Part shown: positions 1 through 9,431 of the stretch, piece after piece
Layout of the letters: every line of letters starts with the position of its first letter
Numbering within the stretch: the first letter of the stretch is position 1
Origin: Streptomyces koelreuteriae
GTDB lineage: Bacteria; Actinomycetota; Actinomycetes; Streptomycetales; Streptomycetaceae
Length of the DNA: 64,000 bases
Reading direction: 5' to 3'
NCBI RefSeq assembly: GCF_018604545.1
Contig: NZ_CP075896.1
Coordinates: 5,332,001-5,396,000 of the forward strand
Program-made: the position numbers and the translations under genes
The notes under the pieces: generated by a model
Databases searched by the model: none
What the model was told of the DNA's origin: nothing
What the model saw: only the letters and a program-made list of their open reading frames with translations

Positions 1-520
1 CGACGATGGCCGAGGCGGCCGGTACGGCGGTCTCGTCGCCCCAGACGACCACGAGGTCGGTGTCCTCGGGCGGCCGGAAGCGGATCGCCCGGTTGTCGGC
101 GACGGCCGGCCCGAGCAGCAGGACCCGGTCCCCGGCGGCGGCCCGGTCGGCCCAGCGGGAGGCGGGACCGGCCTGGACGGAGGCGCCCGGCTCGATGCCG
201 TGCAGGGCGAAGTCGATGTCGATCTCGTCCGGGTCGCGGCGCAGCGCGCGCAGGGTGTACGAGCGCATCACGGCGCGTACGTCGTCGGGCAGTTCGCGCC
301 AGCCCTGCCACCAGCCGTCCCCGAGCTCGAGCGGTACGACCGGCTCGGGCTGCCCGGGGTGCGGCAGGAACAGCGACAGCGACTGGTCACGTCCGTCGGA
401 GTGGAACGCGTGCAGATCCGGCCCACCGAAGGTGACCCGGACCAGAGACGGACCGAGCCGCCTCGTCCGCACGACCTGGAGTGAGAAGAAACGGAAGGGG
501 GCGGCCACGGCGGTGGTCAT
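1..520 (-). CDS. desF: Siderophore-interacting FAD/NAD(P)H reductase, 3'-truncated by window edge
   Basis: Reading the minus strand from the ATG at 520 gives MTTAVAAPFRFFSLQVVRTR, then SLVRVTFGGPDLHAF, DQSLSLFLPHP, and VMRSYTLRALRRDPDEIDID, an FAD-binding RxYTxR-like motif typical of the siderophore-interacting protein (ViuB/SIP) family. These cytoplasmic flavin reductases reduce ferric siderophores to release iron. A strong Shine-Dalgarno (AGGAGC) lies just upstream of the ATG. About 173 residues are present and the C-terminal NAD(P)H domain is beyond position 1. It lies downstream of the ferrioxamine-receptor-like gene on the same strand. In S. coelicolor, as I recall, the equivalent pair is desE-desF next to desABCD, so the symbol rests on synteny and family. 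Family call is strong; exact siderophore is inferred. Confidence 0.85.
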   Translation of the reverse strand, partial: MTTAVAAPFRFFSLQVVRTRRLGPSLVRVTFGGPDLHAFHSDGRDQSLSLFLPHPGQPEPVVPLELGDGWWQGWRELPDDVRAVMRSYTLRALRRDPDEIDIDFALHGIEPGASVQAGPASRWADRAAAGDRVLLLGPAVADNRAIRFRPPEDTDLVVVWGDETAVPAASAIV

Positions 521-564
521 GGGGGGCTCCTGAGTTTTCGTCAGGGGGTGGGGCGGCGTGCCTC

Positions 565-589
565 AGGGGCGCGGGGAACTGCGCGATCA
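565..589. repeat. Dispersed intergenic repeat, copy 1
   Basis: A 25-base stretch beginning AGGGGCGCGGGGAACTGCG is identical to positions 40598-40622. It lies in the 123-bp spacer between the desE and desF reading frames. Both copies sit just downstream of or between genes. I recall this sequence as one of the most repeated non-coding words in Streptomyces genomes. Its function is unknown; it may act in RNA 3'-end formation. Confidence 0.7.
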
Positions 590-643
590 GCCACATGCGG
601 CCCGCAGCCGCCGTCGTCGCGCAGACCCCACGGCGCTGAGCTC

Positions 644-1687
644 CTAGCTGACCTTCTTCGCGCTCTCGATGGCCTTCGCCAGGTTCTCCACCAACGGCAC
701 ACACTTGTCGTACGACAGAATCGGCTCGGCCGACCGCGAGATGACCTGCTTGGCCTTCACCGCCGGCAGCTTCTTCCACGTCGCCTCGGAGATGTCCGCC
801 GGCTGGATCGCCGAGGACCGGTCGTCCATCATGATGACGTCCGCCGCGTACTTGTCGACGTTCTCCCAGCTCAGGGACTCGAACCAGCCGCCACCCTGCG
901 CCTTGGCCTTCTCCGGCGGCTCGACGAAGTTCACGCCGAGGGACTTGAAGTACTCCAGGTCGACGGAGAGGTTCGTGCCGGAGACGTAGAACAGCTCCTG
1001 GCTCGCGGAACCGACCAGCACCTTGATGTCGGGGTGCGCCTTGGCGGCCTTGCGCAGCCGCTCGGAGGCCTCCTCGAACCGCTTCTTGGCGTCGGTCGCC
1101 TTCGCGGACTTCATGTCGCCGCCGAGGGACTCGGCCAGCTCCCACATGCGCTGCAGCGGCTCGGTGAGCTGACGGTCGTAGACGGATATGCCGACGCTCG
1201 GGGCGAGCTTGGCGATCTTGTCCTTCGAGGCCTCCGGGACGTACCAGAGGGTGCCGGCGTCGTCGAACATGGTGCTGATCAGCACGTCGGGGGCGAGCGC
1301 GGCGTACTTCTCGACGCTGAACTGGTCCCAGGCGTTGCCGAGGATGGTCACCTTGCTGATGTCCATGTCGCCGGCCTGGACGTCGGGCTTGCCGTCCTTC
1401 GTCTTGGTCGGGCCGAAGACGCCCTTGACGGAGACGCCGTAGTCGTACAGGGCGGCGGCGACGCCGGTGAAGGCGACGATGTTCGCGGGGGTCTTCTTCA
1501 GCTGCACGCTCTTGCCGCGGTCGTCCTTGAAGGACCAGGGGCCGGACTTGCCGCCCGATGCCGCGTTCGAGTCGCCGTCCTTGGAGTCTCCACTGCCGCA
1601 GGCGGTCACGAGGGCGCCGAGTCCGAGGGCACCCCCGGCGGCGAGGATGCCGCGACGGGAGAAGCGGGCGGTTCTGGCGTTCGACAT
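644..1687 (-). CDS. desE: Iron-siderophore ABC transporter substrate-binding lipoprotein (DesE-like)
   Basis: This 347-residue protein has a twin-arginine signal (RR at residues 11-12), a hydrophobic stretch, and a lipobox LVTAC with Cys30 as the lipidation site, followed by a Gly/Ser/Asp-rich linker. The mature part is a FecB/FepB (PF01497) type III binding protein with the usual two lobes joined by a long helix (about residues 170-205). It should capture ferric hydroxamate siderophore at the outer membrane face and pass it to an ABC permease that is not in the window. A 19-bp iron box lies 71 bp upstream, so iron-repressed expression is expected. Desferrioxamine as ligand is inferred from the DesE/DesF pairing and remembered gene order. 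Confidence 0.85.
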   Translation of the reverse strand: MSNARTARFSRRGILAAGGALGLGALVTACGSGDSKDGDSNAASGGKSGPWSFKDDRGKSVQLKKTPANIVAFTGVAAALYDYGVSVKGVFGPTKTKDGKPDVQAGDMDISKVTILGNAWDQFSVEKYAALAPDVLISTMFDDAGTLWYVPEASKDKIAKLAPSVGISVYDRQLTEPLQRMWELAESLGGDMKSAKATDAKKRFEEASERLRKAAKAHPDIKVLVGSASQELFYVSGTNLSVDLEYFKSLGVNFVEPPEKAKAQGGGWFESLSWENVDKYAADVIMMDDRSSAIQPADISEATWKKLPAVKAKQVISRSAEPILSYDKCVPLVENLAKAIESAKKVS

Positions 1688-1757
1688 GGCTGGGTCTGCT
1701 TTCGTGCGTACGGAGCCATTGCGGGCACGGCTGACAGCCGCTTGGCTGGAATCAAGC

Positions 1758-1776
1758 TTAGGCTAGCCTAACCTCA
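1758..1776 (-). promoter_or_regulatory. Iron box (DmdR/IdeR operator)
   Basis: On the minus strand the 19 bases TGAGGTTAGGCTAGCCTAA match the actinobacterial iron-box consensus TTAGGTTAGGCTAACCTAA at 17 positions and are palindromic. The site is upstream of desE only. The next gene to the right is transcribed towards it. Iron-loaded DmdR/IdeR would be expected to repress desE here. Confidence 0.88.
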
Positions 1777-1784
1777 GCCAGTGT

Positions 1785-1798
1785 CCAGGGGCCCCTGG
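1785..1798. terminator. Perfect 14-bp palindrome, possible terminator
   Basis: CCAGGGGCCCCTGG is fully self-complementary and lies between the glycosyltransferase stop (1898, minus) and the desE iron box. It could end glycosyltransferase transcripts before they enter desE. There is no U-tract, so the role is uncertain. Confidence 0.3.
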
Positions 1799-1897
1799 GG
1801 TGTGTGCCCGAAGGCAGGGGCGGGGACACGTAGCCGTGCGGTGATCCGGGTCACGAGGTGACCGCATAGCTCCTCGTCGGCGCGCAGCCGGGTCCGC

Positions 1898-3901
1898 CTA
1901 CCGCTTGACGCGGGCGGTCGCGGCCCGGAGCAGGCGGGTCCGCGCCACCTCGAGGGCGAAGTGTTCATCCCGGTGTTCCGCTACGGGCTTCGCGTACCAG
2001 GGGAGGCTACGGCGGCGCCACTTGGCCGGCCCGAGGTTCTCCGGGAGTACCGGCAGGGTCGACGACCAGGGGCCGAGCCGGAGTTGCCCCGTCCAGCGCC
2101 CCGTCGGCAACTCCGTGACCGGCACCCGCACGACGAAGTCACCGCCGCCGGACTGTGAGGCCGGGCGGGCAGGAAAGGCAGCGGTGCCACCCTGGCCGTC
2201 CTCGAGATGTACGGCGAGAGCGCCCTCCGGGCGGGAGGCGAGGGTGCACCGGCCGGTGAACTCCAGCTCCGTGGGGGCATCCTCGGCCCACCGCACGCTG
2301 TGCAGACTCATCTGCGGCAGCACCTTGTGTTTGCGCTCGCCGATGTCGAGAGTGACGTTGCCGTGCGGCTTGGTCGCGTAGAGGGTGACGGCGCGGATTC
2401 CGCCTGGGGTGTGCAGGACGTGCGTCGTCGCGGCGCCCGAGATGTCGGGATCCCGCTTGCTGCCGATGCGGACCTCTCGAGTGATGCCCTGAGCGCCGAT
2501 CGCGAGGGAGATGTCCCAGAGTCCGTCGGTGAGAGGGGCGCCGTCTGCTGCAGTGGTGATGTCGACGACGGCTCGGAAGCCGGCGTTCTCGTAGGCGTAT
2601 AGCCCCTTGTCCTCCTCCTCGCCGAGGCCTGGCGTCGCCGTGTGGGTGACCGGCAGCCGGTACTCCGTGCCGGTGCCGCGCTCGCGGAGGACGACATGGG
2701 TGCTCACGTCCTCGGTCGCGATCCGGTGCAGATAGCCGTACCCGGTGAGGTGCAGAGCCGTGCCGCGCAGTTCGGCACCGGTGACGCGGTGGCGCGCCCC
2801 GAGCTGCCGGGTGATGTCGTAGCAGGCGTCGGGGACGGAACGGGAAGGGGCACGGAAGAAGGGGTACTGGGCGTAGGCGCGGCCGCCGTCGACGAGGACA
2901 GGGGTGGAGACACCGCTCGGGCCCAGCTCGTTCTCGAAGCGGATCAGCTCCAGCAGCTCGTCCAGCATCGTGTGGCGTACGAGGTGCAGGCGCAGTCTGG
3001 CCATGGCCGACAGCCGGTCGTTCAGCCCCTCGTGCCACAGCGGGGCGATGACCTCGGCGAGTCGGGCCAGGGACTTCTCCTGGTCGGGGCGGGGCTCGTG
3101 CGCCAGGTGGTCGAGCAGTTGCTGCACCTCGACGGTCAGGTGACGGTGCGCCAGGTGATCACGGCCGGGGCCGGGTGGCACCTGCTCTAGGAGCATGTCG
3201 ACCACGCGAGGCAGGAACCGCAGCCGGGGCTCGGATCCGCCGGCCTGCACGGTGATGTTGCCGCTGTCCTCACGCTCGACCCAGAACAGGCAGTCGTAGT
3301 CGGCGAGTACGGAGATTCCCTCGGCGTGCAGGTAGGCGGGGCCGACGAAGAGCTGATCCTCGCCGATCTTCAGATCCGTCGGGAATCGCAGCTCCAGCCG
3401 CTCCAGCAGGTCACGGCGGAACAGCTTCATAGGGTTGAGGGTCCAGTACACGCGGGACGAGAAGACGTCGGTCCGCGGCTGGTTGCGTCGGAACATCGAG
3501 GTGGGCGCCCCGCGTCCGCCGACCCCCACCATCTTGCCGAGCACGATGTCGGTGCCGTTCTTCTCGGCCATGGCCACCATGCGTTCCAGGGCCTCGCGGC
3601 CCAGGTAGTCGTCTGCGTCCAGGAAGAAGACGTACTTCCCCCGGGCGTGGTCGAGCCCCTTGTTCCGGGGGGCTGAAGGGCCGCCGGAATTCTCTTGGTG
3701 GAATACGCTTAACAGCTCCGGGTATTTCTCCGCGAGCCGGTCGAGTTCCTCACCCGTTCCGTCGGTCGAACCGTCGTCGACCGCGATCACTTCCAATGCG
3801 TCCCAGCCGATTCTCTGCTCGGCTACGGAGGTGATGCACCGTGTGAGATAGGGCATCGCATTGTACGCAGCGATAATCACCGAAACGACAGGGCTGACCA
3901 T
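1898..3901 (-). CDS. Family 2 glycosyltransferase with long C-terminal extension
   Basis: The 667-residue protein begins with a GT-A fold: VSVIIAAYNAMPYL at residues 6-19, an acidic DDGSTDG motif at 42-48, and the metal-binding DAD at 95-97 within FFLDADDYL. The GT2 domain covers roughly residues 1-230 and should transfer a nucleotide-activated sugar in the cytoplasm. The remaining 430 residues, rich in beta-strand-like sequence, resemble the C-terminal regions of actinobacterial GT2 enzymes linked to wall teichoic acid or glycerophosphotransferase loci, but I cannot assign a substrate. An SD of GGGGGAG sits 7 bp before the ATG. It is monocistronic, divergent from the FG-GAP gene, and part of the accessory-looking block between desE and the leucine genes. 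Confidence 0.85.
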   Translation of the reverse strand: MVSPVVSVIIAAYNAMPYLTRCITSVAEQRIGWDALEVIAVDDGSTDGTGEELDRLAEKYPELLSVFHQENSGGPSAPRNKGLDHARGKYVFFLDADDYLGREALERMVAMAEKNGTDIVLGKMVGVGGRGAPTSMFRRNQPRTDVFSSRVYWTLNPMKLFRRDLLERLELRFPTDLKIGEDQLFVGPAYLHAEGISVLADYDCLFWVEREDSGNITVQAGGSEPRLRFLPRVVDMLLEQVPPGPGRDHLAHRHLTVEVQQLLDHLAHEPRPDQEKSLARLAEVIAPLWHEGLNDRLSAMARLRLHLVRHTMLDELLELIRFENELGPSGVSTPVLVDGGRAYAQYPFFRAPSRSVPDACYDITRQLGARHRVTGAELRGTALHLTGYGYLHRIATEDVSTHVVLRERGTGTEYRLPVTHTATPGLGEEEDKGLYAYENAGFRAVVDITTAADGAPLTDGLWDISLAIGAQGITREVRIGSKRDPDISGAATTHVLHTPGGIRAVTLYATKPHGNVTLDIGERKHKVLPQMSLHSVRWAEDAPTELEFTGRCTLASRPEGALAVHLEDGQGGTAAFPARPASQSGGGDFVVRVPVTELPTGRWTGQLRLGPWSSTLPVLPENLGPAKWRRRSLPWYAKPVAEHRDEHFALEVARTRLLRAATARVKR

Positions 3902-4236
3902 CGTAATACTCCCCCAGAGAAACGAGGCACGCCCCGTTCTCCGGCTTGGTCATGGGCGCCGGCGGTCTATTCGCGTGCGGGGAAAGGTGCCATATGGGAT
4001 GTGAAGTTACCATGAAGTAGGTGTGCCTGTGAAGTGGCCTCATGAAGAAGTGCCAGCTCAGGGCACCTTTCGGCCAAGTGGCCTGATGGGCGCTATGTCC
4101 ATTTCTTGGCTGCGGTTGCGCCTTCGGGTCGCGGTGTGTGGGGGTTGACATTCTTTACCCGGGCCATATTTAGTCTGCGCTTACAACTTTCATAGCGGGT
4201 GGGGGGTTCTGCCCGGGTGAGCCCAAGGGGTGGGGT
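3902..4236. other. 335-bp divergent intergenic region
   Basis: This gap separates the leftward glycosyltransferase from the rightward FG-GAP gene. It is visibly more AT-rich than its surroundings (for example 3990-4060 and 4140-4195). It holds the glycosyltransferase SD and a good vegetative promoter for the rightward operon. No convincing coding sequence is seen; a leftward open frame over part of it lacks codon bias and an SD. Confidence 0.6.
4145..4172 (+). promoter_or_regulatory. Vegetative (HrdB-type) promoter for the secreted-protein/toxin operon
   Basis: TTGACA at 4145-4150 is followed after 16 bp by TATTTA at 4167-4172. This is a near-consensus -35/-10 pair located about 65 bp before the GTG start of the FG-GAP gene. 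It is probably the main promoter for the following three to four genes. Confidence 0.6.
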
Positions 4237-5787
4237 GTGCGTACGCGTATGCGTCAGGGCCGGCTATTGGCTGCGACAGCAGGCGGATTTGCCTTGGCTA
4301 TAGGCAGTCTCTCGGTGAGCTCCCCTCCAGCGGCGGCAGCCACCTGTGCGACTGGAACGGTGAGTGACTTCAATGGTGACGGTGTCGCCGACACAGTGAT
4401 CGCCGACCCGAACGCGGCGGTGAACGGTGCCAAGGCCGCCGGGCTGGTGCGTATCGTGCTGGGCGGGGGCAAAGGTGTCTCGGAGATCTCCCAGGCGATG
4501 AACGGCATGGGTGCGACCCCTGAAGCCGGTGATCAGTTCGGCTTTTCCCGCACGTCGTACGACGTGAACGAAGACGGATGCACCGACCTGGTCGTCGGTG
4601 CCCCCTACGAAGACGTTGCCAAGGACGGAAAGCAACTGGTCGACGCGGGTGCCGTGTATGTCATCCACGGCACACCGGCCGGCATAGGGCCGGGCTCGAA
4701 GGTGGAGGGGTACACCCAGTCGGAACTCGACCCCAGCACGTCCACCGAGGCGTACGACTGGTTCGGTCACGCGGTGAGGGCTGGGAGCACGGCGAGCGGC
4801 TCGCCGTATCTCGTCGTCGGCGTGCCGGGCGAGAACGTCACCGTAGGCGGGACGACTCATACCGACGCCGGATGTGTCGCGTACGTTCAGGGAGCGACGA
4901 GGGTTTCAGTGAGCCAGAAGGACCCCGGTGTTCCCGGTGACGTCGAGGCGCACGATCGCTTCGGCTACTCGCTGGCGGGAACGAACCGCTTCTTCGCCGT
5001 GGGCGCCCCGGGGGAAGCGATCGGGACCGCCAAGTTCGCCGGCGGTGTGAGTGTCTTCAGCCACGCGATGGCCGGTGGCCTTCCCACGCCCCTGGTCGGG
5101 CTCGACCAGGACGGCGCCGGAGTCGCGGGTACCGCCGAGGCGGGTGACGGGTTCGGCACCTCGCTCTCCATGACGAGCTACCGGCCCGGCGACCAGACCT
5201 ACAACTCGGACGTACTTCTGGCCGTTGGCACGCCGGGAGAGGACGTCGACAAGACCGCCGACTCCGGCGGTGCGGCGGTGTTCCGAGTCCAGCCGTCCGG
5301 CACCTACACGGAGGTGGCGGCGATCGACGCTGCGGACCTCGGGGAGGCCCCGGCCGCCGGAGATTTCATGGGACAGCGCGTGACGATCGCCAACACCAAT
5401 AGCGCTGTCGTGACGACGACCGCGACGGTCCGGCTCGCCGTCGGTGTGCCCGGCAGGGACACCGCCTCGGCCAAGGACGCGGGGGCAGTACGCATCCTCC
5501 GCCCCCTGGACACCGCCGTCAGCTCGACCGACAAGATCCTTGTCCGTGGTTCAGGGCTGCCCGGCAAGGCCACCACGCGTGACTACAACGGCACGGCTCT
5601 GACGTCCGGGTCTGCCTACCTCTACCTCGGAGTGCCCCACAGCAAGGCTTCCGACTCGCCCAGCGGAGTGCTCTACGTCGTGCCGTGGACGGACATCGAC
5701 GGCACGACCACCGTCGGCACCACCACGTATCTGCCCGGCGAGGGAGGACTGCCCGACGAGGGCGTCGCGTTCGGAACGGTCGGATGA
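4237..5787 (+). CDS. Secreted FG-GAP repeat (integrin-alpha-like beta-propeller) protein
   Basis: The 516-residue protein has an Arg-rich N-terminus, a hydrophobic core and an AAAATC cleavage region near residue 35, so it should be exported. The rest consists of FG-GAP blades: Asp-rich calcium-type loops (DFNGDGVAD near 44, DVNEDGCTD near 109) and recurring Asp-x-Phe-Gly motifs (GDQFGF, YDWFGH, HDRFGY, GDGFGT, and a degenerate GDFMGQ), spaced about 60 residues as in seven-bladed propellers. Such proteins usually bind ligands or other proteins outside the cell. The GTG start at 4237 is preceded by AAGGGGTGGGG; an ATG 12 bp downstream is an alternative. The stop overlaps a possible ATG of the next gene (ATGA), suggesting co-translation. 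Specific role is inferred only from context with the RHS toxin. Confidence 0.82.
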   Translation: MRTRMRQGRLLAATAGGFALAIGSLSVSSPPAAAATCATGTVSDFNGDGVADTVIADPNAAVNGAKAAGLVRIVLGGGKGVSEISQAMNGMGATPEAGDQFGFSRTSYDVNEDGCTDLVVGAPYEDVAKDGKQLVDAGAVYVIHGTPAGIGPGSKVEGYTQSELDPSTSTEAYDWFGHAVRAGSTASGSPYLVVGVPGENVTVGGTTHTDAGCVAYVQGATRVSVSQKDPGVPGDVEAHDRFGYSLAGTNRFFAVGAPGEAIGTAKFAGGVSVFSHAMAGGLPTPLVGLDQDGAGVAGTAEAGDGFGTSLSMTSYRPGDQTYNSDVLLAVGTPGEDVDKTADSGGAAVFRVQPSGTYTEVAAIDAADLGEAPAAGDFMGQRVTIANTNSAVVTTTATVRLAVGVPGRDTASAKDAGAVRILRPLDTAVSSTDKILVRGSGLPGKATTRDYNGTALTSGSAYLYLGVPHSKASDSPSGVLYVVPWTDIDGTTTVGTTTYLPGEGGLPDEGVAFGTVG

Positions 5788-5819
5788 GCAGGAGAGCGGA
5801 AACAGGGAAGCACGTCACG

Positions 5820-8800
5820 ATGAAGACCCGACGCCGTAATGCCGCTGTCGTCGCCACGCTCACGGCGCTGCTGGCTGCAGGCATGAGCGGGGCACCCGCT
5901 GCCGAGCAGGCGGTCGCCCAGGCCGCGCCCACGGGCAACGACACCGACGTCCCGGCCCTCAGCATGACCGACGCCCGGGTGCGGGCAGCGAAATCCGGCA
6001 AGCCGGTGGAGATCATCGGCCTGCGTAGCGAGCGCAGCACCACCGTCGCCAATCCGGACGGGACCTTCACCAGCACTGAGTACGTCAAACCGGTTCGCAC
6101 GCGGAAGAACGGCACCTGGACGGACATCGACACCACTCTGGTCGAGCAGAAGAACGGCACCTTCGCGCCGAAGGCCGCGCTGACCGCGATGTCCTTCTCC
6201 GGCGGTGGGGACACCACCTTCGCCGAGATAGAGAAGGACGGCCACACGCTGTCCCTGAACTGGCCGGACGAACTCCCCGAGCCGAAGACGGACGGCCCCA
6301 CAGCCACGTACGCCGACGTCCTGCAGGGCGTCGACCTGAAGGTCACAGCGAGCGCCGAGGGCTTCTCGCACCTCCTGGTCGTCAGGAACGCCGCGGCCGC
6401 GGCCAACCCCGAGCTGGCGCGGCTCGAACTGCCCGTCGACACTTCCTCGCTGGAGCTGTCGGAGACCGAGGACGGCGGGCTCGCCGCCACTGACAGCGGG
6501 TCCGGGGGGAGCGTCTTCGAAGCGCCACAGCCGGTCATGTGGGACTCCCACGAAGGGGCGGCTCAACAGCCGGCCGCCCCTGGAGCGTCCGACGGAGAAA
6601 CGATCACTCCGCCGGATGGTGTCCAGGTCACCGATGTCGCCGTGGACCTGGAGCCGGGCACCATGACCCTCACCCCCGACGCGAACATGCTCGCCGACCC
6701 GGACACCGTCTATCCGGTCTACATCGACCCCGTGGTCAAGACAGCGAACCGCAGTGGCTGGACCATGGTGTCGTCGCACCACTCGAGCGCCGAGTTCTGG
6801 AAGTTCGACGACGACGAAGGCGTGGGACGGTGCCCCACCGACGTGTCGTACCGCTGCTCCAGTAGCCATGACGTCAAGCGCCAGTTCTTCGCGATACCGA
6901 CCGGCGGATTCAAGGGCAAGGACATCGTCGACGCCGAGTTCGCCGTGACGATGGTGCACACCTACAGCGACTCCGGACGTGAGGTACAGCTCGCCCGGGT
7001 CAACAGCACGGGCGCGAGCGCGATCAACTCGTCGACGAACTGGTCGAACCAGCCTTCCTCGAAGGAGACGATCACATCCAAGTCTCCGACCAATCCGGCT
7101 GGTTCGTGCACCGCGACCAACCAGAACGTGCGCTTCGGTGTGACGGGCACGATCCAGAAGGCCGCCGACAGCGGCTGGGACACCACGACGTTCCGGCTCA
7201 AGGCGGGCAGCGAGTCCGACACCTCGTACTGGAAGCGCTTCTGCGGCAACGGACACCTCTCGGTGACGTACAACCGGCCACCGCTCCGGCCTGAGCAGGA
7301 CGACCTGAACATGACGCCCGGCGGCAGGTGCGAGTACGGAAGCGCCACCGAGCACTACGTGACCAAGCCGCCCACCCTGTACGCCGTCGTCAAGGACTAC
7401 GACCATGGAGACCTGGGCTCCAACTCGGAAACCCTTCAGGCCGAGTTCAAGGTGTGGTGGACCAACAGCTCCGGTGGCGAGGTCGTCCACTACGCGAAGA
7501 CGGGCAAGAAGAGCACGTTCGACGCGAGCAAGGACGGCCAGACCGGCCAGGCGACCTTCAAGTACACCGTCGGTTCCGACCTGTCGGCGGACGGCAAACC
7601 AGGCTTCTCCCTCCCGAAGAACACCACCATCGCCTGGGCGGTCCGTGGCTACGACCAGAAGGCGTCAGGGCCCTGGTCGACCGACGGTGGCCAGACGCGA
7701 TGCGAGTTCATCCTGGACGACAGCAAGCCGCAGGCTGCGGCGATCACGTCGTCCCGGTATCCGAGCGACGACGAATGGCATGCCGGTGTCGGCGACTACG
7801 GCGACTTCACCATGGACTCGCCGGCCGCGGACGTGACGCAGTACAGGTACTACTTCACCGGTCCGCGAGCTGACACCACACGGAAAACGGCGGAGGCCCG
7901 GCCCGTGGGTGGTCCGGCGACCATCCGCTGGATGCCGCCGGCCGAGGGTTCGTACACCCTGCATGTAACCGCGGTCGACGGTGCGGGGAACCCCCAGAAG
8001 ACACCGACCAGCCATGTCTTCCTGGTCAGCGACGGCCGTGCGCCGGCGGCGGCCTGGACGCTCGGTGATGCCAGGAACTCCTCGAAGGCCGCGGGCAGCA
8101 GCGGTGCGCCGGATGCCACCGCCGGCACGGGGGTGACGTTCGGAACGGAGGGGCCGTTGGGCCCGACCGACACCGCGGCATCGCTGAACGGGACCGAGAA
8201 CGCCTACCTCGACGCGGGCGAACCCGCTGTCGACACGGGCGGCACCTTCTCCGTGAGCGCCTGGGTGATGTTGCCCTCGCTGCCCACCGAGAACGTCACC
8301 GTCGTCAGCCAGGACGGTACCGCCCAGCCGGGTTTCGAGCTGGGGTACGACGTCGATTCCTCCTCGTGGAGCTTCCGCATTCCGGTGAGCGACATCGAGT
8401 CGCTCGGCTCGTGGAAGGTCTCCGGTGCCGCGGCCGTGGCCGGCAGCTGGACCCATCTCATCGGCGTGTATGACATCGAACTCGGCAAGATGATGTTGTA
8501 CGTCAACGGTGTGCTCGTCGCCGATGACGTACAGGCCCGCCACACGAAGTGGAACGCCGTTGGAGCCCTTCAGATAGGCCGAAGGATCTCGCTTGAGGGA
8601 TACACCAACCACTTCAAGGGCAGCATCGCCGACGTCAAACTTCACGACCGCGTCATCCCGCCCACTGAAGGACAAGAACTCGGCGGTATCCAGCCCCGCC
8701 AGCTCGCCTACTGGCAGCTGGACGAGGCGGCGAACGGCATCTCCCCGGAGATGGCGGGCGGTACCGGTCTGACACTCGGCGGCGGTGCCTCCGTGTACGT

Positions 8801-9431
8801 TCCGGACGACTCCTGCGACCCCGCTGCCGACCCCGAGTGCGTTCCTCCGGCCGCACCGCTGTGGGGAGATGGGCACTTGGCCCTGAACGGCACCGGTGCC
8901 CACGCGACGCGACCCGCCGGGCGGCTCTCCGCGCAGGACAGCTTCACGCTGACGGCTCGCGCCCGGCTGGCCTCGGCGAATCCGACGAGGGACCAGACGG
9001 TGTTGGCCCTGTCCGGCACCAACGGCAGCGCGATCAAGGTGCGGTACAGCGCCGCAGCCGCCCGGTGGCAGCTCGTGGCCACCAGCGAGGATGCGGTCTC
9101 CGCGACGGCCGTCTCTGTTCCCGACGCGGCCCACCTGCCCAGTTCACAGGGAGCAGGAGACCACCTCGCACTGGTCTACAACGCGGTCTTCGGCGAGGTG
9201 CTCCTCTATGTCAACGGCGCTGCAGTGGGCAAGGCGTCCTGGGACAACACCTGGGACTTCAGCAAGACGAGCCTCCAGGTCGGCAGGGCGCGGACCGGAG
9301 CGGCGGCGCAGGAGTACTTCTCCGGTGCTGTCGACGAAGTCCGTATGTATCAGGGCCCGCTGGATGCCGCGTTGATGGCGCTGGTGGCGGTCCTGCCGGC
9401 CGGCGCCGCCATCGAAGAGTCCTCCGCGTAA
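5820..9431 (+). CDS. Large secreted LamG / DNRLRE-like domain protein
   Basis: The protein has 1203 residues from ATG 5820, which follows AGGGAAG at a 10-bp spacing and gives a clean signal peptide (MKTRRR, hydrophobic core, APAAEQAVAQA). A coupled start at 5784 would add 12 residues. The middle (about residues 310-490) resembles the DNRLRE-type module found in streptomycete RHS-linked exoproteins. Two LamG (concanavalin-like) jelly-roll domains follow: about 740-950 (motifs FSVSAWV and MLYVNGV) and about 1035-1200 (FTLTARA and LLYVNGA). These fold types bind glycans or surface proteins. The gene lies between the FG-GAP and RHS genes in an apparent operon, so an adhesion or delivery role for the toxin is plausible but unproven. 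Confidence 0.8.
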   Translation: MKTRRRNAAVVATLTALLAAGMSGAPAAEQAVAQAAPTGNDTDVPALSMTDARVRAAKSGKPVEIIGLRSERSTTVANPDGTFTSTEYVKPVRTRKNGTWTDIDTTLVEQKNGTFAPKAALTAMSFSGGGDTTFAEIEKDGHTLSLNWPDELPEPKTDGPTATYADVLQGVDLKVTASAEGFSHLLVVRNAAAAANPELARLELPVDTSSLELSETEDGGLAATDSGSGGSVFEAPQPVMWDSHEGAAQQPAAPGASDGETITPPDGVQVTDVAVDLEPGTMTLTPDANMLADPDTVYPVYIDPVVKTANRSGWTMVSSHHSSAEFWKFDDDEGVGRCPTDVSYRCSSSHDVKRQFFAIPTGGFKGKDIVDAEFAVTMVHTYSDSGREVQLARVNSTGASAINSSTNWSNQPSSKETITSKSPTNPAGSCTATNQNVRFGVTGTIQKAADSGWDTTTFRLKAGSESDTSYWKRFCGNGHLSVTYNRPPLRPEQDDLNMTPGGRCEYGSATEHYVTKPPTLYAVVKDYDHGDLGSNSETLQAEFKVWWTNSSGGEVVHYAKTGKKSTFDASKDGQTGQATFKYTVGSDLSADGKPGFSLPKNTTIAWAVRGYDQKASGPWSTDGGQTRCEFILDDSKPQAAAITSSRYPSDDEWHAGVGDYGDFTMDSPAADVTQYRYYFTGPRADTTRKTAEARPVGGPATIRWMPPAEGSYTLHVTAVDGAGNPQKTPTSHVFLVSDGRAPAAAWTLGDARNSSKAAGSSGAPDATAGTGVTFGTEGPLGPTDTAASLNGTENAYLDAGEPAVDTGGTFSVSAWVMLPSLPTENVTVVSQDGTAQPGFELGYDVDSSSWSFRIPVSDIESLGSWKVSGAAAVAGSWTHLIGVYDIELGKMMLYVNGVLVADDVQARHTKWNAVGALQIGRRISLEGYTNHFKGSIADVKLHDRVIPPTEGQELGGIQPRQLAYWQLDEAANGISPEMAGGTGLTLGGGASVYVPDDSCDPAADPECVPPAAPLWGDGHLALNGTGAHATRPAGRLSAQDSFTLTARARLASANPTRDQTVLALSGTNGSAIKVRYSAAAARWQLVATSEDAVSATAVSVPDAAHLPSSQGAGDHLALVYNAVFGEVLLYVNGAAVGKASWDNTWDFSKTSLQVGRARTGAAAQEYFSGAVDEVRMYQGPLDAALMALVAVLPAGAAIEESSA

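Noticed and set aside
1774..1968. Small leftward frame after the glycosyltransferase gene
   Set aside because: Overlaps the 3' end of the glycosyltransferase, no SD, no similarity to known proteins.
3750..4151. Leftward frame across the glycosyltransferase start
   Set aside because: Overlaps the real gene in another frame, lacks an SD and shows no codon bias.
5519..7490. Long antisense frames under the FG-GAP and LamG genes
   Set aside because: No domains, compositionally typical of shadow frames, and the sense genes are well supported.
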